The translations under genes and the position numbers were made by a program. Of a stretch of 64,000 nt of DNA, positions 8,995 through 18,160 are shown in pieces. Numbering within the stretch: position 1 is the first letter of the stretch; each line of letters begins with the position of its first letter. Under the pieces are notes generated by a model, which worked only from the letters and a program-made list of their open reading frames with translations, was not told where the DNA came from and did not search any database. The DNA comes from Methyloversatilis sp. (GTDB lineage: Bacteria; Pseudomonadota; Gammaproteobacteria; Burkholderiales; Rhodocyclaceae): positions 1 through 64,000 of the forward strand of contig JAGNYW010000008.1 of the NCBI GenBank assembly GCA_017984755.1. Reading direction: 5' to 3'.

Positions 8995-10254
8995 TCAGGC
9001 GGCAGCAGCCGTCGCAGTGGGCGTGAGGAGATATTCGATCAGCGCGCGCACGCTGCGGATCTGGTTGCCGAAAGGCAGCGCACCGCGGCCGCGGAAGAAC
9101 AGCCCGGTCTTGAGATCCCCGCGCAGCGCCGCGGCGAGCTGGTGATCGATGCAGAACTGACCCCAGCCGACCAGCCCGTCGCGCAGGCCGCACTGGGCCA
9201 GACAGTCGAAATTCTTGGCGCAACGCTTCTTGAGGTGGGCAGACGCCTGCATGCGATCGAGTACGGAAAGGTACTTCTGCAGCCAGGGCGTGCGCACCGC
9301 GCGCGCCGGCAAGCCGGCCACGCTGGTGAATTCGACCAGATCCTCGTCACGCGCATCGGCCAGCACGTGCTTGAACGCCTCGTCGGCATCGCATTCTTCG
9401 GTCACTGCAAACGACGTGCCGAACTGTACGGCCGCGGCACCGAGCGCCTGCATGCGACGGATGTCGTCGTGGGTGCGAAGTCCGCCCGCCACGATGAGCG
9501 GCACGCGCCCCTCCAGACCCGCGCTGCGCAGCCAGGCCAGCGTTTCCGGCACGACCTTTTCGAAATCGAAGCGCGGGTCATTCACGTCGGCCACCTTCGC
9601 GGCGCCGAGGTGACCGGCAGCCCAGCCCGGATGTTCGAGCACCACGGCATCGGGCACGCGCTGCTTGCGCTCCCATTTGCGCACCACGAGCTGCACACCG
9701 CGTGCGTCGGACAGGATGGGGATGAGCGCCGCATCCGGGTGGTCGCGCGCCAGATCGGGCAGGTCGAGCGGCAGCCCGGCACCCACCACTACTGCGTCGA
9801 TGCCGCATTGCAGCGCCTTGCGCACATGCTCGGCATAGCCGCTGACCGCGCGCATCACATTGACAGCCAGCAGGCCATGCCCGCCGGCGATCTGCCTCGC
9901 CGCAGCGATTTCGCGGCCCAGGCCTTCGAGGTTGGCATCGTCGATGATCTGCTTGGCACTGTCGCCGATCAGCCCGCGTGTGCGCGCCATCAGATCAGGA
10001 TGATGGCGACGCAGATCAACCGATGAAATGGTGCCGACGGCACCCAGAGCCGCCACGTTTCCGGCCAGTCGATGCGCCGATACACCGACGCCCATGCCGC
10101 CCTGAACGATGGGCAGCAAGGTGCGGCCCGCCAGCGCAAGCGGCTTCAGGCCACTGCCGGAAAGGCGTTGCACGAGCGAATCGGGGATGGACGTGCGATG
10201 CGCCTCGGGGGGCGCGGCACGGATGGCGGAAACTTCAGTGAGGGTGTCTATCAT
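8995..10254 (-). CDS. Nitronate monooxygenase / 2-nitropropane dioxygenase family FMN protein
   Basis: 419 residues with a TIM-barrel: LPIVQGGMGVGVSAHRLAGNVAALGAVGTIS at the N-terminus, GIDAVVVGAGLPLDLPDL in the middle, and VPLIVAGGLRTHDDIRRMQALGAAAVQFGTSFAVTEEC, the FMN phosphate-binding signature of the family. Such enzymes oxidise alkyl nitronates, though many are enoyl reductase-like or of unknown substrate. A C-terminal extension with Cys residues (KKRCAKNFDCLAQCGLRDG) is longer than in the small fungal enzymes and resembles the larger bacterial NMO subgroup. It has no obvious operon partner. Confidence 0.88.
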   Translation of the reverse strand: MIDTLTEVSAIRAAPPEAHRTSIPDSLVQRLSGSGLKPLALAGRTLLPIVQGGMGVGVSAHRLAGNVAALGAVGTISSVDLRRHHPDLMARTRGLIGDSAKQIIDDANLEGLGREIAAARQIAGGHGLLAVNVMRAVSGYAEHVRKALQCGIDAVVVGAGLPLDLPDLARDHPDAALIPILSDARGVQLVVRKWERKQRVPDAVVLEHPGWAAGHLGAAKVADVNDPRFDFEKVVPETLAWLRSAGLEGRVPLIVAGGLRTHDDIRRMQALGAAAVQFGTSFAVTEECDADEAFKHVLADARDEDLVEFTSVAGLPARAVRTPWLQKYLSVLDRMQASAHLKKRCAKNFDCLAQCGLRDGLVGWGQFCIDHQLAAALRGDLKTGLFFRGRGALPFGNQIRSVRALIEYLLTPTATAAAA

Positions 10255-10304
10255 GGCTGACCGGAACGACGGGTGACCGGGGGCACGATAACCGTCCGGT
10301 CACC

Positions 10305-10334
10305 GCCCGGGCTTGAGCGAGGTCAAGCCCGGGC
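10305..10334. terminator. Strong intergenic hairpin (12-bp perfect stem)
   Basis: GCCCGGGCTTGA (10305-10316), loop of 6, then TCAAGCCCGGGC (10323-10334). It lies 10 bp after the stop of the minus-strand PEP-CTERM gene, in the position of a terminator, although no T-run follows on the minus strand. Confidence 0.6.
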
Positions 10335-10344
10335 ACCTCGATGG

Positions 10345-11922
10345 TCAGGCCCTGCGGCGGCGTGCAGCCAGACCGATCAGGCCGAGGCCGGCCAGCAGCA
10401 TGGCGTAGGTCTCGGGTTCCGGCACCGGCGTGATGGAGAACAGGGACGTGGTGCCCCCGCCTTCGTTGGCGGTGGCGAGGAAATAGCGACCGCCGAACTC
10501 GTAGGCGGTCAAGCCTTCCACCGCATCCGAATCAGCGTCGACGATGAGATCGACGAAGGTGGCGGCGGTCGGGTTGGTCACGTCGTAAATCGCGATGACG
10601 CTGTCTTTCGACCGTTCGAAGCCGATGAAGGCCAGCGTGCGGTCACCGATTTCGAGTACCGTCACACCCTCGGGCTCGACACCCTTGTTGTCGCTGCGGC
10701 CGTCGTCGATCAGCGCCGGGAAGGCAGCCAGCAGGCGGGCCTCCAAATCGTTGCCGCTGTCGAACACCTGATTGCCGTTCTCGTCGAGGATGGAGAAGGA
10801 GCGGCCGCCGAAGATGTGGATCTGGTCGTAATCACCGTCGCCGTCGAGATCGCCACCCGAGGTGGTGGCCGTCAGACGGCCGAGATTGCTGTCCGACTTG
10901 ATTGCGGCATCCGGAAACACGCCCGGATCAAGCACATAACTGCTGGAACCCACGCGCACTTCTTCGTTGAATTCGCCATCGACGAAATCTTCCAGATTGC
11001 GCGAATCACCCTCGTTGGCGGTGATGTAGAAGGTCTTGCCACCTGACGCATACGAGGCGATCGCGTCCGGCATGTACATGCCGAATACCGGCGCGTTGCG
11101 GTAGTTGCCGGCAATCGACGTTCTGGGTGAGGTGATGTCGCGGTCCGTGGTGTCGAGTTCATTTCCCGGCAGGCTGTGGTCCTTCAGGCCGAGCGAAGTG
11201 ACCGACACGATCTCCTGCGACACCAGATCGATCTTCGCCACGGCATTCGCTTCCTGCAGCGTGACCATCGCCGACAGGCCATCCTTCGACAGTGCGATGT
11301 ATTCCGGCTCCCAGTCGATCGACGGCTTGCTGCCCGGCGACACGATGCGGCCGAGGCCGGTCGTGCCGTCGAAACCGCCGAAGCCGAGCGTGGTGACCGA
11401 ATCCTTCGTGGTGTCGATGATGCTGATCGAACCGCGCGCTTCGACCGTCGCGAAGCCGACGCGGGCCAGCGGTTCGCCTTCATTGGCAGTCAGGATGCGG
11501 CCATCGGCGGCGAAGGTGACCATGTCGGGCAGCGCGCCGACCAGATAGCTCTGCTGGAAACTGCGGCTCGTAGTGTTGTAGGTGAGCACCGAGCCGGCGT
11601 CGGTCTTGACCGGAGCCGCGATGGCAAATGCGGCGATGCCGTTGCGGATGGCCACGCTGTTCAGTTCCCCGAACATCGTCGTGTCGATGTGCTGGACGAA
11701 GCTGCCGGTGGCGGCATTCAGGATGTCGACGCCTTTCAGGCCGCCCACCCAGAGCTCGTTGTTGAGGCTGTCGAAGGCAAGGATTTCCGACGTCTGCCCG
11801 GCCACGCTGGTCGTCTCACCGTGCGTGAAGGTCCACAACTTGTCCCAGCCGACCGGTGCCGCGGCCTGGACAACCGGCACGAAAAGGGCGGCGATCGCCG
11901 CTGCTGCAATGCTTCTGACCAT
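10345..11922 (-). CDS. Choice-of-anchor I family beta-propeller protein with PEP-CTERM sorting signal
   Basis: 525 residues. It has an N-terminal signal peptide (AAAIAALFVPVVQAAAP). A long body follows of repeated beta segments with YVTN/propeller-like phrases (LWVGGLKGVDILNAATG; EPEYIALSKDGLSAMVTLQEANAVAKID), typical of choice-of-anchor I proteins. It ends in a PEP-CTERM signal: VPEPETYAMLLAGLGLIGL followed by ARRRRA. In exosortase-containing bacteria this signal directs cleavage and surface anchoring, often in extracellular polysaccharide. A strong ribosome site (AAGGAG) precedes ATG 11922. Related propellers include secreted phosphatases and phytase-like proteins; here the catalytic function is not proven. 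The exosortase itself is not in the window. Confidence 0.9.
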   Translation of the reverse strand: MVRSIAAAAIAALFVPVVQAAAPVGWDKLWTFTHGETTSVAGQTSEILAFDSLNNELWVGGLKGVDILNAATGSFVQHIDTTMFGELNSVAIRNGIAAFAIAAPVKTDAGSVLTYNTTSRSFQQSYLVGALPDMVTFAADGRILTANEGEPLARVGFATVEARGSISIIDTTKDSVTTLGFGGFDGTTGLGRIVSPGSKPSIDWEPEYIALSKDGLSAMVTLQEANAVAKIDLVSQEIVSVTSLGLKDHSLPGNELDTTDRDITSPRTSIAGNYRNAPVFGMYMPDAIASYASGGKTFYITANEGDSRNLEDFVDGEFNEEVRVGSSSYVLDPGVFPDAAIKSDSNLGRLTATTSGGDLDGDGDYDQIHIFGGRSFSILDENGNQVFDSGNDLEARLLAAFPALIDDGRSDNKGVEPEGVTVLEIGDRTLAFIGFERSKDSVIAIYDVTNPTAATFVDLIVDADSDAVEGLTAYEFGGRYFLATANEGGGTTSLFSITPVPEPETYAMLLAGLGLIGLAARRRRA

Positions 11923-12001
11923 GAATGGATCTCCTTTTCAGGCTGGACGAATTCCGGCCCTTTATGAAAGATCCATGACAACAGTCGAAGATTGCGTTCG
12001 T

Positions 12002-12019
12002 GTGACCGTACCGTTACAG
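12002..12019 (-). promoter_or_regulatory. Possible Pho box (PhoB site) upstream of the PEP-CTERM gene
   Basis: Read on the minus strand: CTGTAAC, 4-bp spacer GGTA, CGGTCAC. This matches the two 7-bp direct repeats with 4-bp spacer of PhoB boxes (CTGTCAT-N4-CTGTCAC) at 11 of 14 positions. It sits ~80 bp upstream of ATG 11922, a reasonable promoter position. Regulation by phosphate starvation is inferred. Confidence 0.4.
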
Positions 12020-12065
12020 ACACAGTCCTTCACAAAGTGCGTGCAGCGGAACGGAGCGTACCCGG

Positions 12066-13031
12066 TCAGTGCCCCTCGATGTCCACGCCGGCTGCATGCG
12101 CCTGGCGGTCGGCGTGGTAGCTCGAACGCACCATCGGTCCGCAGGCCGCGTGCGTGAAGCCCATGGCCTTCGCCTCGCGTTCGAACATCGCAAACACATC
12201 CGGATGCGCGTAGCGCAGCACCGGCAGATGGCCGCCAGAGGGCTGCAGATACTGTCCGAGGGTGAGCATCTGTACGTCGTGCGCGCGCAGGTCGCGCATC
12301 ACCTGCAGGATTTCCTCGTCGGTTTCGCCCAGCCCCAGCATCAGGCCGCTCTTGGTCGGTACGTCGGGATGGAACGCGCGGAATTTCTTCAGCAGCATCA
12401 GCGAGTGCGCGTAGTCGGAGCCGGGGCGCACCTGCGCGTACAGGCGCGGCACCGATTCGAGGTTGTGGTTCATCACGTCCGGCGGTGCGGCATTCAGGAT
12501 GCCCAGCGCCACGTCGAGCCGGCCGCGGAAATCCGGCACCAGCACTTCGATCGTGGTGCGCGGGGAATGCGTGCGCACGGCACGGATGCAGTCGACGAAG
12601 TGCTGCGCGCCACCGTCGCGCAGATCGTCCCGGTCAACGCTGGTGATCACGACGTAGTTGAGCTTGAGCGCGGCGATGGTCTTCGCCAGCTTTTCCGGCT
12701 CGTCCGCGTCCAGCGGATCGGGCCGGCCGTGACCGACGTCGCAGAACGGGCAGCGGCGGGTGCACTTGTCGCCCATGATCATGAAGGTGGCGGTGCCGTT
12801 GCCGAAGCACTCGCCGATATTGGGACAACTGGCTTCTTCGCACACCGTGTGCAGCTCGTGTTCGCGCAGGATCTGCTTGATCTCTCCGAAGCGGCTGTCC
12901 GGGCGCGCCGCACGCACGCGGATCCAGTCCGGCTTGCGCAGCGTTTCCGCCTGCACGACCTTGATCGGGATGCGTGCGGTCTTCAGCGAGCCCTTCTGCT
13001 TCGAAGTCGGATCGTAGGTGGTGTCGCTCAT
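12066..13031 (-). CDS. lipA: Lipoyl synthase
   Basis: 321 residues, radical-SAM enzyme that inserts two sulfurs into the octanoyl chain of lipoyl-accepting proteins. It has the auxiliary cluster motif [12 protein letters not shown], the radical-SAM motif CTRRCPFC, and the conserved C-terminal ending with [15 protein letters not shown] (the RSSYHA Ser is a ligand of the sacrificial cluster). Its ATG overlaps the lipB stop (ATGA), so LipB product passes to a co-translated LipA. Length and motifs are fully canonical. Confidence 0.98.
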   Translation of the reverse strand: MSDTTYDPTSKQKGSLKTARIPIKVVQAETLRKPDWIRVRAARPDSRFGEIKQILREHELHTVCEEASCPNIGECFGNGTATFMIMGDKCTRRCPFCDVGHGRPDPLDADEPEKLAKTIAALKLNYVVITSVDRDDLRDGGAQHFVDCIRAVRTHSPRTTIEVLVPDFRGRLDVALGILNAAPPDVMNHNLESVPRLYAQVRPGSDYAHSLMLLKKFRAFHPDVPTKSGLMLGLGETDEEILQVMRDLRAHDVQMLTLGQYLQPSGGHLPVLRYAHPDVFAMFEREAKAMGFTHAACGPMVRSSYHADRQAHAAGVDIEGH

Positions 13032-13669
13032 GGCCGGGGGCTACCTTTTGTGTATAAGGCGCGCTGAAGCGCGTCGATCAGTTGCTGGCCGATCGCCCCG
13101 GGTGCGAGGTCGATGCCCAGATCGCGGGTCTGCGTGACCCGCAGGTCACTGTAACCGCAGGGGTTGATGGCGGCAAACGGAGAAAGGTCCATGTCCACGT
13201 TGAGTGCGACGCCATGATAGGTACGTCCGTTCTTCACGCGCAGACCCAGTGCTGCAATCTTCGCTTCATCGTCTGCCGGACCGACATAGACGCCGGGGGC
13301 GCCGGCGCGGCGCCGTGCCGGCACGCCGTGGGCGGCGAGCAGGTCGATCACCGCCTGTTCGATGCGATTGACCAGTTCGCGCACGCCCAGACCGGCGCGC
13401 TTGAGGTCCACCATCATGTAAACGATGACCTGACCCGGCCCGTGATAGGTCACCTGGCCGCCGCGATCACTTTCCACCACCGGTACGCCGATGTCACGCA
13501 GCAGATGTTCGCGCTTGCCGGCCAGCCCCAGCGTAAACACCGGCGGGTGCTCGACCAGCCAGAACTGGTCGGGCACCGGCACCAGCGCGGCCGCCGCAGT
13601 CATCGCCTTCATGGCGTCGAACACCTTCGTGTAGTCCTCGCGTCCGAGCTGGATGACTTCGGCGGTCAC
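13028..13669 (-). CDS. lipB: Octanoyltransferase LipB
   Basis: 213 residues. It transfers octanoyl from acyl carrier protein to lipoyl domains. Signature [14 protein letters not shown] and the active-site regions [12 protein letters not shown] and INPCGY (catalytic Cys) are present. The start is GTG at 13669, overlapping the stop of the preceding ybeD gene by 4 bp. It is the third gene of dacA-ybeD-lipB-lipA, the usual gammaproteobacterial/betaproteobacterial order. Confidence 0.97.
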   Translation of the reverse strand: MTAEVIQLGREDYTKVFDAMKAMTAAAALVPVPDQFWLVEHPPVFTLGLAGKREHLLRDIGVPVVESDRGGQVTYHGPGQVIVYMMVDLKRAGLGVRELVNRIEQAVIDLLAAHGVPARRRAGAPGVYVGPADDEAKIAALGLRVKNGRTYHGVALNVDMDLSPFAAINPCGYSDLRVTQTRDLGIDLAPGAIGQQLIDALQRALYTKGSPRP

Positions 13670-13926
13670 AGCACCACCTTGACCATCGGGTGGCTGCTCA
13701 GCTCGCGGTACAGCGCGTCGAGCTGTTCGCGGGAGGTGGCGCGTATGGTGGCGGTGAAACTGATGTAGCGACCACCCGACGACGGGCGCATTTCAAGGCT
13801 GGCCGGATCGAAATCCGGCGCGTGACGCAGCACCACGGTAACGACTTCCTGCGCGAAGTCGTCCTGACGTGCGCCCATGATCTTGAGCGGGAAATCGGTC
13901 GGAAATTCCAGCAGGCTGTCTGGCAT
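13666..13926 (-). CDS. YbeD family protein (DUF493)
   Basis: 86 residues, a small ferredoxin-fold protein (LEFPTDFPLKIMGARQDDFAQEVV ... [37 protein letters not shown]), conserved between dacA and lipB across Proteobacteria. It is an ACT-like or regulatory fold with uncertain role, sometimes linked to lipoate metabolism by context. Two in-frame ATGs exist (13932, 13926). GAGGG sits 6 nt before the second, so I chose 13926. Confidence 0.92.
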   Translation of the reverse strand: MPDSLLEFPTDFPLKIMGARQDDFAQEVVTVVLRHAPDFDPASLEMRPSSGGRYISFTATIRATSREQLDALYRELSSHPMVKVVL

Positions 13927-13935
13927 CGTCATCCC

Positions 13936-15072
13936 TCAGAAGCCGAACCAAAGACGAAGGGTGTCCCAGATGCGGCGGAAGAATCCGCCTTCTTCGACGG
14001 CCGTCTGCGCAACCAGCGGATATTCACCCACCGGCTGGCCATCGAGCGTCACCTTGAGCGTGCCCAGTGGCTGGCCGGCGGCGATCGGCGCGATCACCGG
14101 GGTCACCACGACGATCTCGCGCGCCAGCTTCGCGCCCTGTCCGCGCGGCACGGTGTGCAAAGCGTCGGCGGCGACGCCGAGCGAAACACTGGCCGCTGCG
14201 CCCTTGTATACAGCGGGCTGCGCCAGGGATTCGCCGGCCGCAGCCAGCTTCACGTTCTCGTAGGCGTTGAAAGCGTAGTTGATCAGCGAACGCGAGGACT
14301 CGATGCGGCCGTTCTCGCTGGGCGCGCCCAGCAGCACCGACAGCACACGGCGACCGTCGCGCTTCGCCGACGACACCAGGCACCAGCCAGCCGCATCGGT
14401 ATGACCGGTCTTGATGCCATCGACGCTCGCATCCATGGTCATCAGGCGGTTGCGGTTGCCCTGCTTGATGTTGTTGTAGGTGTAGTCGAGCGTCGAGTAC
14501 AGCGGGTAGTACTCGGGGAAGTCATGGATCATCGCGCGCGCCAGCAGCGCCAAATCGCGTGCGGTCGTGTAGTGCCCCTCTTCGGTCAGACCCGTCGAAT
14601 TGCGGTAAGCCGTACCCGTCAGGCCCAGACGCTGCGCCTCGCGCGTCATCATCTGCGCGAACGCTTCCTCGCTGCCGGCGATGGCTTCGGCCAGCGCGAC
14701 GCAGGCGTCGTTGCCGGACTGGATGATCATGCCGCGGAGCAGTTCGTCGACAGTGACCGGCTTGTCCGGCGCGATGAACATTTTCGAACCACCGGTCTTC
14801 CATGCCTTCACGCTGACCGGTACCACCTGGTTCGGCTTGAGCTGATTGTTCTTCAGGGCCTTGAAGGTCAGATAGGCGGTCATCAGCTTGGTCAGCGATG
14901 CCGGCTCGACCCGCTCGTCAGGGCGCGATTCGGCCAGCACCTTGCCGGATTCATGGTCGACCAGCAGCCAGGCACGGGCATCGACCTGCGGCGGCGGGAT
15001 CACTTCGGCGGCGGCGGAAAGCGGAATGAGGGCGGATACGATGAGCGCGGTGCAGCGCAACAGCTTGAGCAT
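13936..15072 (-). CDS. dacA: D-alanyl-D-alanine carboxypeptidase, PBP5/6 type
   Basis: 378 residues with a signal peptide (ends SAAAE). It removes the terminal D-Ala from peptidoglycan pentapeptides in the periplasm. Serine-peptidase S11 motifs are complete: PASLTK (Ser59, Lys62), SGN, and DGIKTGHT (KTG). The C-terminal PBP5_C beta domain and an amphipathic end (RRIWDTLRLWFGF) for membrane association follow. First gene of the lip operon; the following gene starts within ~10 bp. Confidence 0.97.
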   Translation of the reverse strand: MLKLLRCTALIVSALIPLSAAAEVIPPPQVDARAWLLVDHESGKVLAESRPDERVEPASLTKLMTAYLTFKALKNNQLKPNQVVPVSVKAWKTGGSKMFIAPDKPVTVDELLRGMIIQSGNDACVALAEAIAGSEEAFAQMMTREAQRLGLTGTAYRNSTGLTEEGHYTTARDLALLARAMIHDFPEYYPLYSTLDYTYNNIKQGNRNRLMTMDASVDGIKTGHTDAAGWCLVSSAKRDGRRVLSVLLGAPSENGRIESSRSLINYAFNAYENVKLAAAGESLAQPAVYKGAAASVSLGVAADALHTVPRGQGAKLAREIVVVTPVIAPIAAGQPLGTLKVTLDGQPVGEYPLVAQTAVEEGGFFRRIWDTLRLWFGF

Positions 15073-15212
15073 GGATGATTACCGGAGAAAGGACAGCACC
15101 TGCAGTTTATCAAAGCCGGGAAAGGCTCCGGCATCGATGCTGCTCGTTCGATGGTCGTGGTGCACTGCAATCGACGTCTCCACGATCCCCGGATCACGGT
15201 GTGCGCGCCACG

Positions 15213-15218
15213 TATAAT
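15213..15218 (+). promoter_or_regulatory. Consensus -10 box (TATAAT) just upstream of dbpA
   Basis: A perfect TATAAT ends 5 bp before the dbpA ATG, with no clear -35 at 16-18 bp. If used, transcription would start at or near the start codon and give a leaderless message. No Shine-Dalgarno sequence is present there. Confidence 0.4.
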
Positions 15219-15223
15219 CCGGC

Positions 15224-16642
15224 ATGACCACGCCACTCCCGCCTGCCGGCGAGCCTGAAACGGCCGCCGAAACATCGTTCGACACGCTGCCGCTGTCGCC
15301 CGAAACACTGACCAATCTGCGCGGCCTGGGCTATCTGTCGATGACCCCGGTGCAGGCCGCCGCATTGCCGCTGGCGCTCGCCGGCCGCGACCTGATCGCG
15401 CAGGCGAAGACCGGCAGCGGCAAGACGGCCGCCTTCGCGCTGCCGCTGCTGGCCAGGCTCAACCCGCGCTGGTTCTCGCCGCAGGCGCTGGTGCTGTGCC
15501 CGACGCGCGAACTGGCCGATCAGGTGGCGAAGGAAATCCGGCGGCTGGCGCGCGCGACCGACAACATCAAGGTGGTGACCCTGTGCGGCGGCGCCAAGAT
15601 GGGGCCGCAGATCGGCAGTCTGGAGCACGGCGCGCACGTGGCCGTGGGTACACCCGGCCGCATCATGGACCACCTGGAACGCGGCACGCTCGACCTGCGC
15701 GGCCTGAACACACTGGTGCTCGACGAAGCCGACCGCATGCTGGACATGGGCTTCTTCGACGACATCACCTACATCGCGAAGCAGTGCCCGGCCCAGCGGC
15801 AGACGCTGCTGTTCTCGGCCACCTTCCCGGCCGGCATCGAAAAACTGGCGTCGCAGTTCCTGCGCGAACCGGAACGCGTGCAGGTCGAAACGCGCCACGC
15901 CGGCGGCAAGATCCGCCAGCGCTTCTACGAAATCGACAACGCGGAGCGGCTCGATGCGGTGGCGCAGCTGCTGCGCCACTACCGCCCGGTCAGCGCGCTG
16001 GTGTTCTGCAACACCAAGGTGCGCTGCCGCGAACTGGCCGATCGCCTGTGCGCACAGGGCTTCGAGGCGCTGGCACTTTACGGCGACATGGAACAGCGGG
16101 AGCGTGATCAGGTGCTGGTGCGCTTCGCACATCGCAGTGCGTCGGTGCTGGTGGCCACGGACGTTGCCGCGCGCGGGCTGGACATCGACAAGCTCGAGGC
16201 CGTCATCAGCGCCGATGTGACGCCCGACCCGGAGGTGCACGTGCATCGCATCGGCCGCACCGGGCGAGGCGACGCCGACGGCTGGGCGCTCAGCCTGGTC
16301 AGTCGCAACGAAATGGGGCGCGCACAGCGCATCGAGAAGGCGCAGGGCGCTCCGCTCGAATGGCAGCCACTGGCCGATCTGGAGCCCGCCGGCAACGCAC
16401 CGCTGGTGCCGCCGATGGCCACGCTGCAGATACTGGGCGGGCGCAAGGAAAAGATCCGTCCCGGTGACGTGCTCGGTGCCCTGACCGGTGAAGCAGGCTT
16501 CACGCGGGAGCAGGTCGGACGCATCGACGTGACCGAATATCTGACCTATGTCGCGGTGGACCGCAACATCGCCGACGAAGTCGTGCGCCGGCTCGACGGC
16601 GGGCGGGTGAAGGGGCGCGACGTGAAGGTGAAGCGGCTCTAG
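15224..16642 (+). CDS. dbpA: ATP-dependent RNA helicase DbpA (DEAD box)
   Basis: 472 residues. It has all helicase motifs: Q motif (MTPVQAAALPLAL), I (AKTGSGKT), Ia (PTRELA), Ib (TPGR), II DEAD, III SAT, V and VI (HRIGRTGRG). The C-terminal DbpA RNA-binding domain (ATLQILGGRKEKIRPGDVLGALTG ... VDRNIADEVVRRLDGGRVKGRDVKVKRL) binds hairpin 92 of 23S rRNA, so the role is 50S ribosome assembly. Its TAG stop overlaps the stop of the convergent patatin gene in a CTAG. Confidence 0.97.
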   Translation: MTTPLPPAGEPETAAETSFDTLPLSPETLTNLRGLGYLSMTPVQAAALPLALAGRDLIAQAKTGSGKTAAFALPLLARLNPRWFSPQALVLCPTRELADQVAKEIRRLARATDNIKVVTLCGGAKMGPQIGSLEHGAHVAVGTPGRIMDHLERGTLDLRGLNTLVLDEADRMLDMGFFDDITYIAKQCPAQRQTLLFSATFPAGIEKLASQFLREPERVQVETRHAGGKIRQRFYEIDNAERLDAVAQLLRHYRPVSALVFCNTKVRCRELADRLCAQGFEALALYGDMEQRERDQVLVRFAHRSASVLVATDVAARGLDIDKLEAVISADVTPDPEVHVHRIGRTGRGDADGWALSLVSRNEMGRAQRIEKAQGAPLEWQPLADLEPAGNAPLVPPMATLQILGGRKEKIRPGDVLGALTGEAGFTREQVGRIDVTEYLTYVAVDRNIADEVVRRLDGGRVKGRDVKVKRL

Positions 16643-17565
16643 CGCGCCTTCGCATGGCGCACGACGTGGCCGTTCCTGCCGCGCGCGGCCTCGCTGGCGT
16701 CGAGCGCTTCGGCCGCCAGCCGGTGGCCGAGTTCGATCAGCGGCCCGGCCAGATGGAATTCGTGGAACATGCACGTGTTCTTGGGCACGCTGATCACGAC
16801 ATCGGGCCAGAACACCGCCAGATGCTGCCGGGTGATCGCCGCCTGCATCGTTTCGAGCGAGCGCATCAGCACGTCAGACATGGCCAGCCCGGCTTCAACC
16901 GGCTGGATGTCGCCGTTCAGGCCCGGAATGTAGCCCCGCAGTTTCTGCAGCAGGCCCGGTTCCACGTCCGCAGGCTCCGGTTTCTGCAGCGGAGGCGGTT
17001 CGACCACCTCGCCGTTGAGGTCTACCACGATGGTGAGGTCGGTGAGGGTGCGCTGGGTCGGTGCGACCGGTACCGGATTGAGCAGCCCGCCATCGACCAG
17101 CGTGCGTCCGCGATAGGCATGCGGTGTAAACACGGACGGCACCGCCATCGAGGCACGCATGGCCTCCAGCAGCGAGCCGTCCGAAAACCACACCTCGCGC
17201 CCGCGCTCGATGTCGACAGCGACCGCCGTGTAATCGAATGGCAGGTCTTCGATATTGCAGTCGCCCACCAGCTCGCGCAGCCGCCGGATCAGGGTTTCGC
17301 CGCGGATCAGGCCGCCGCCGGAAAACGTCCAGTCGAGCATGCGGAAAACGTCGGACTGGCCGAGACCGACAACCCATTCGGCGTAGGTTGCAAGCGCGCC
17401 GCGTGCATGCACACCACCGATCACGGCGCCCATCGACGAACCTGCGATGGCACGTATCCGGTAGCCGCGCGATTCGAGTTCGCGGATCACGCCGATGTGC
17501 GCCAGACCCCGCGCGCCGCCGGAGCCGAGCACGAGTGAAACGGTGGTGGCGCTGCGATCAGTCAT
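16639..17565 (-). CDS. Patatin-like phospholipase (RssA family)
   Basis: 308 residues, starting at ATG 17565 (MTDRSA). The oxyanion Gly run GSGGARGLAHIG, nucleophile elbow GSSMG (catalytic Ser) and catalytic Asp motif VDGGLLNPVP are all present, as in RssA and other bacterial patatins. It is predicted to be a serine lipid acyl hydrolase in the cytoplasm; the lipid substrate is unknown. It is convergent with dbpA, the two stops sharing CTAG. Confidence 0.93.
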   Translation of the reverse strand: MTDRSATTVSLVLGSGGARGLAHIGVIRELESRGYRIRAIAGSSMGAVIGGVHARGALATYAEWVVGLGQSDVFRMLDWTFSGGGLIRGETLIRRLRELVGDCNIEDLPFDYTAVAVDIERGREVWFSDGSLLEAMRASMAVPSVFTPHAYRGRTLVDGGLLNPVPVAPTQRTLTDLTIVVDLNGEVVEPPPLQKPEPADVEPGLLQKLRGYIPGLNGDIQPVEAGLAMSDVLMRSLETMQAAITRQHLAVFWPDVVISVPKNTCMFHEFHLAGPLIELGHRLAAEALDASEAARGRNGHVVRHAKAR

Positions 17566-17585
17566 GAACGGAGTGTAGCGCCGGC

Positions 17586-18089
17586 TCAGGCCGGGCGGTC
17601 GCACAGCTCAAGCTGCGTCAGATGCAGCCGCAGATCGAACTCGTACTGGTGGTACTGCGGCTCCATGTGCGCGCACAGCTGATAGAACGCCTTGTTGTGC
17701 TCGCGCTCCTTCAGGTGCGCCAGCTCGTGCACCACGATCATCTTCAGGAATTCCGGCGCGGCATCGCGGAACAGCGTCGCCACGCGGATTTCGTGCTTCG
17801 CCTTCAGCTTGCCGCCCTGCACCCGCGCCACCGTCGTGTGGGTGCCGAGCGCCTTTGCCACCAGACCGAGGCCGCTGTCGTACATGACCTTGTTGATGGG
17901 TGCGCCGTTGCGCAGGTGCCGGTTCTTCAGTTCGAGCACGTATTCATAGAGCGCGCTGTCGCTGCGCACGCTGTGCGTATCCGGATAGCGCTGCGCCAGA
18001 ACATCGCCCAGACGGTTCTGGGCGATGAGGTCGCGCACCTGCATCCGGACGTGCTCGGGGTAGGCGCTCAGGTACTTCAGCGTATCCAT
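17586..18089 (-). CDS. YgjP-like zinc metallopeptidase domain protein (DUF45 / M48-like)
   Basis: 167 residues. The zinc site HELAH with a downstream His (VVHELAHLKEREHNKAFYQLC) is the HExxH-x4-E/H pattern of YgjP/SprT-like proteins. The start at ATG 18089 (MDTLKYL) leaves a cytosolic protein without signal peptide. It follows the patatin gene on the same strand by 20 bp and may be cotranscribed. Substrate unknown. Confidence 0.87.
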   Translation of the reverse strand: MDTLKYLSAYPEHVRMQVRDLIAQNRLGDVLAQRYPDTHSVRSDSALYEYVLELKNRHLRNGAPINKVMYDSGLGLVAKALGTHTTVARVQGGKLKAKHEIRVATLFRDAAPEFLKMIVVHELAHLKEREHNKAFYQLCAHMEPQYHQYEFDLRLHLTQLELCDRPA

Positions 18090-18160
18090 CGGGGCGCGGA
18101 GGAGAAGAACAGGGTGTGCGGGAGCCGGGCCCCGCGCTGAATCGCATCGACGGAGGGATC

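Noticed and set aside
15194..16774. 526-codon antisense frame opposite dbpA
   Set aside because: Same GC-driven artefact; dbpA has all helicase motifs.
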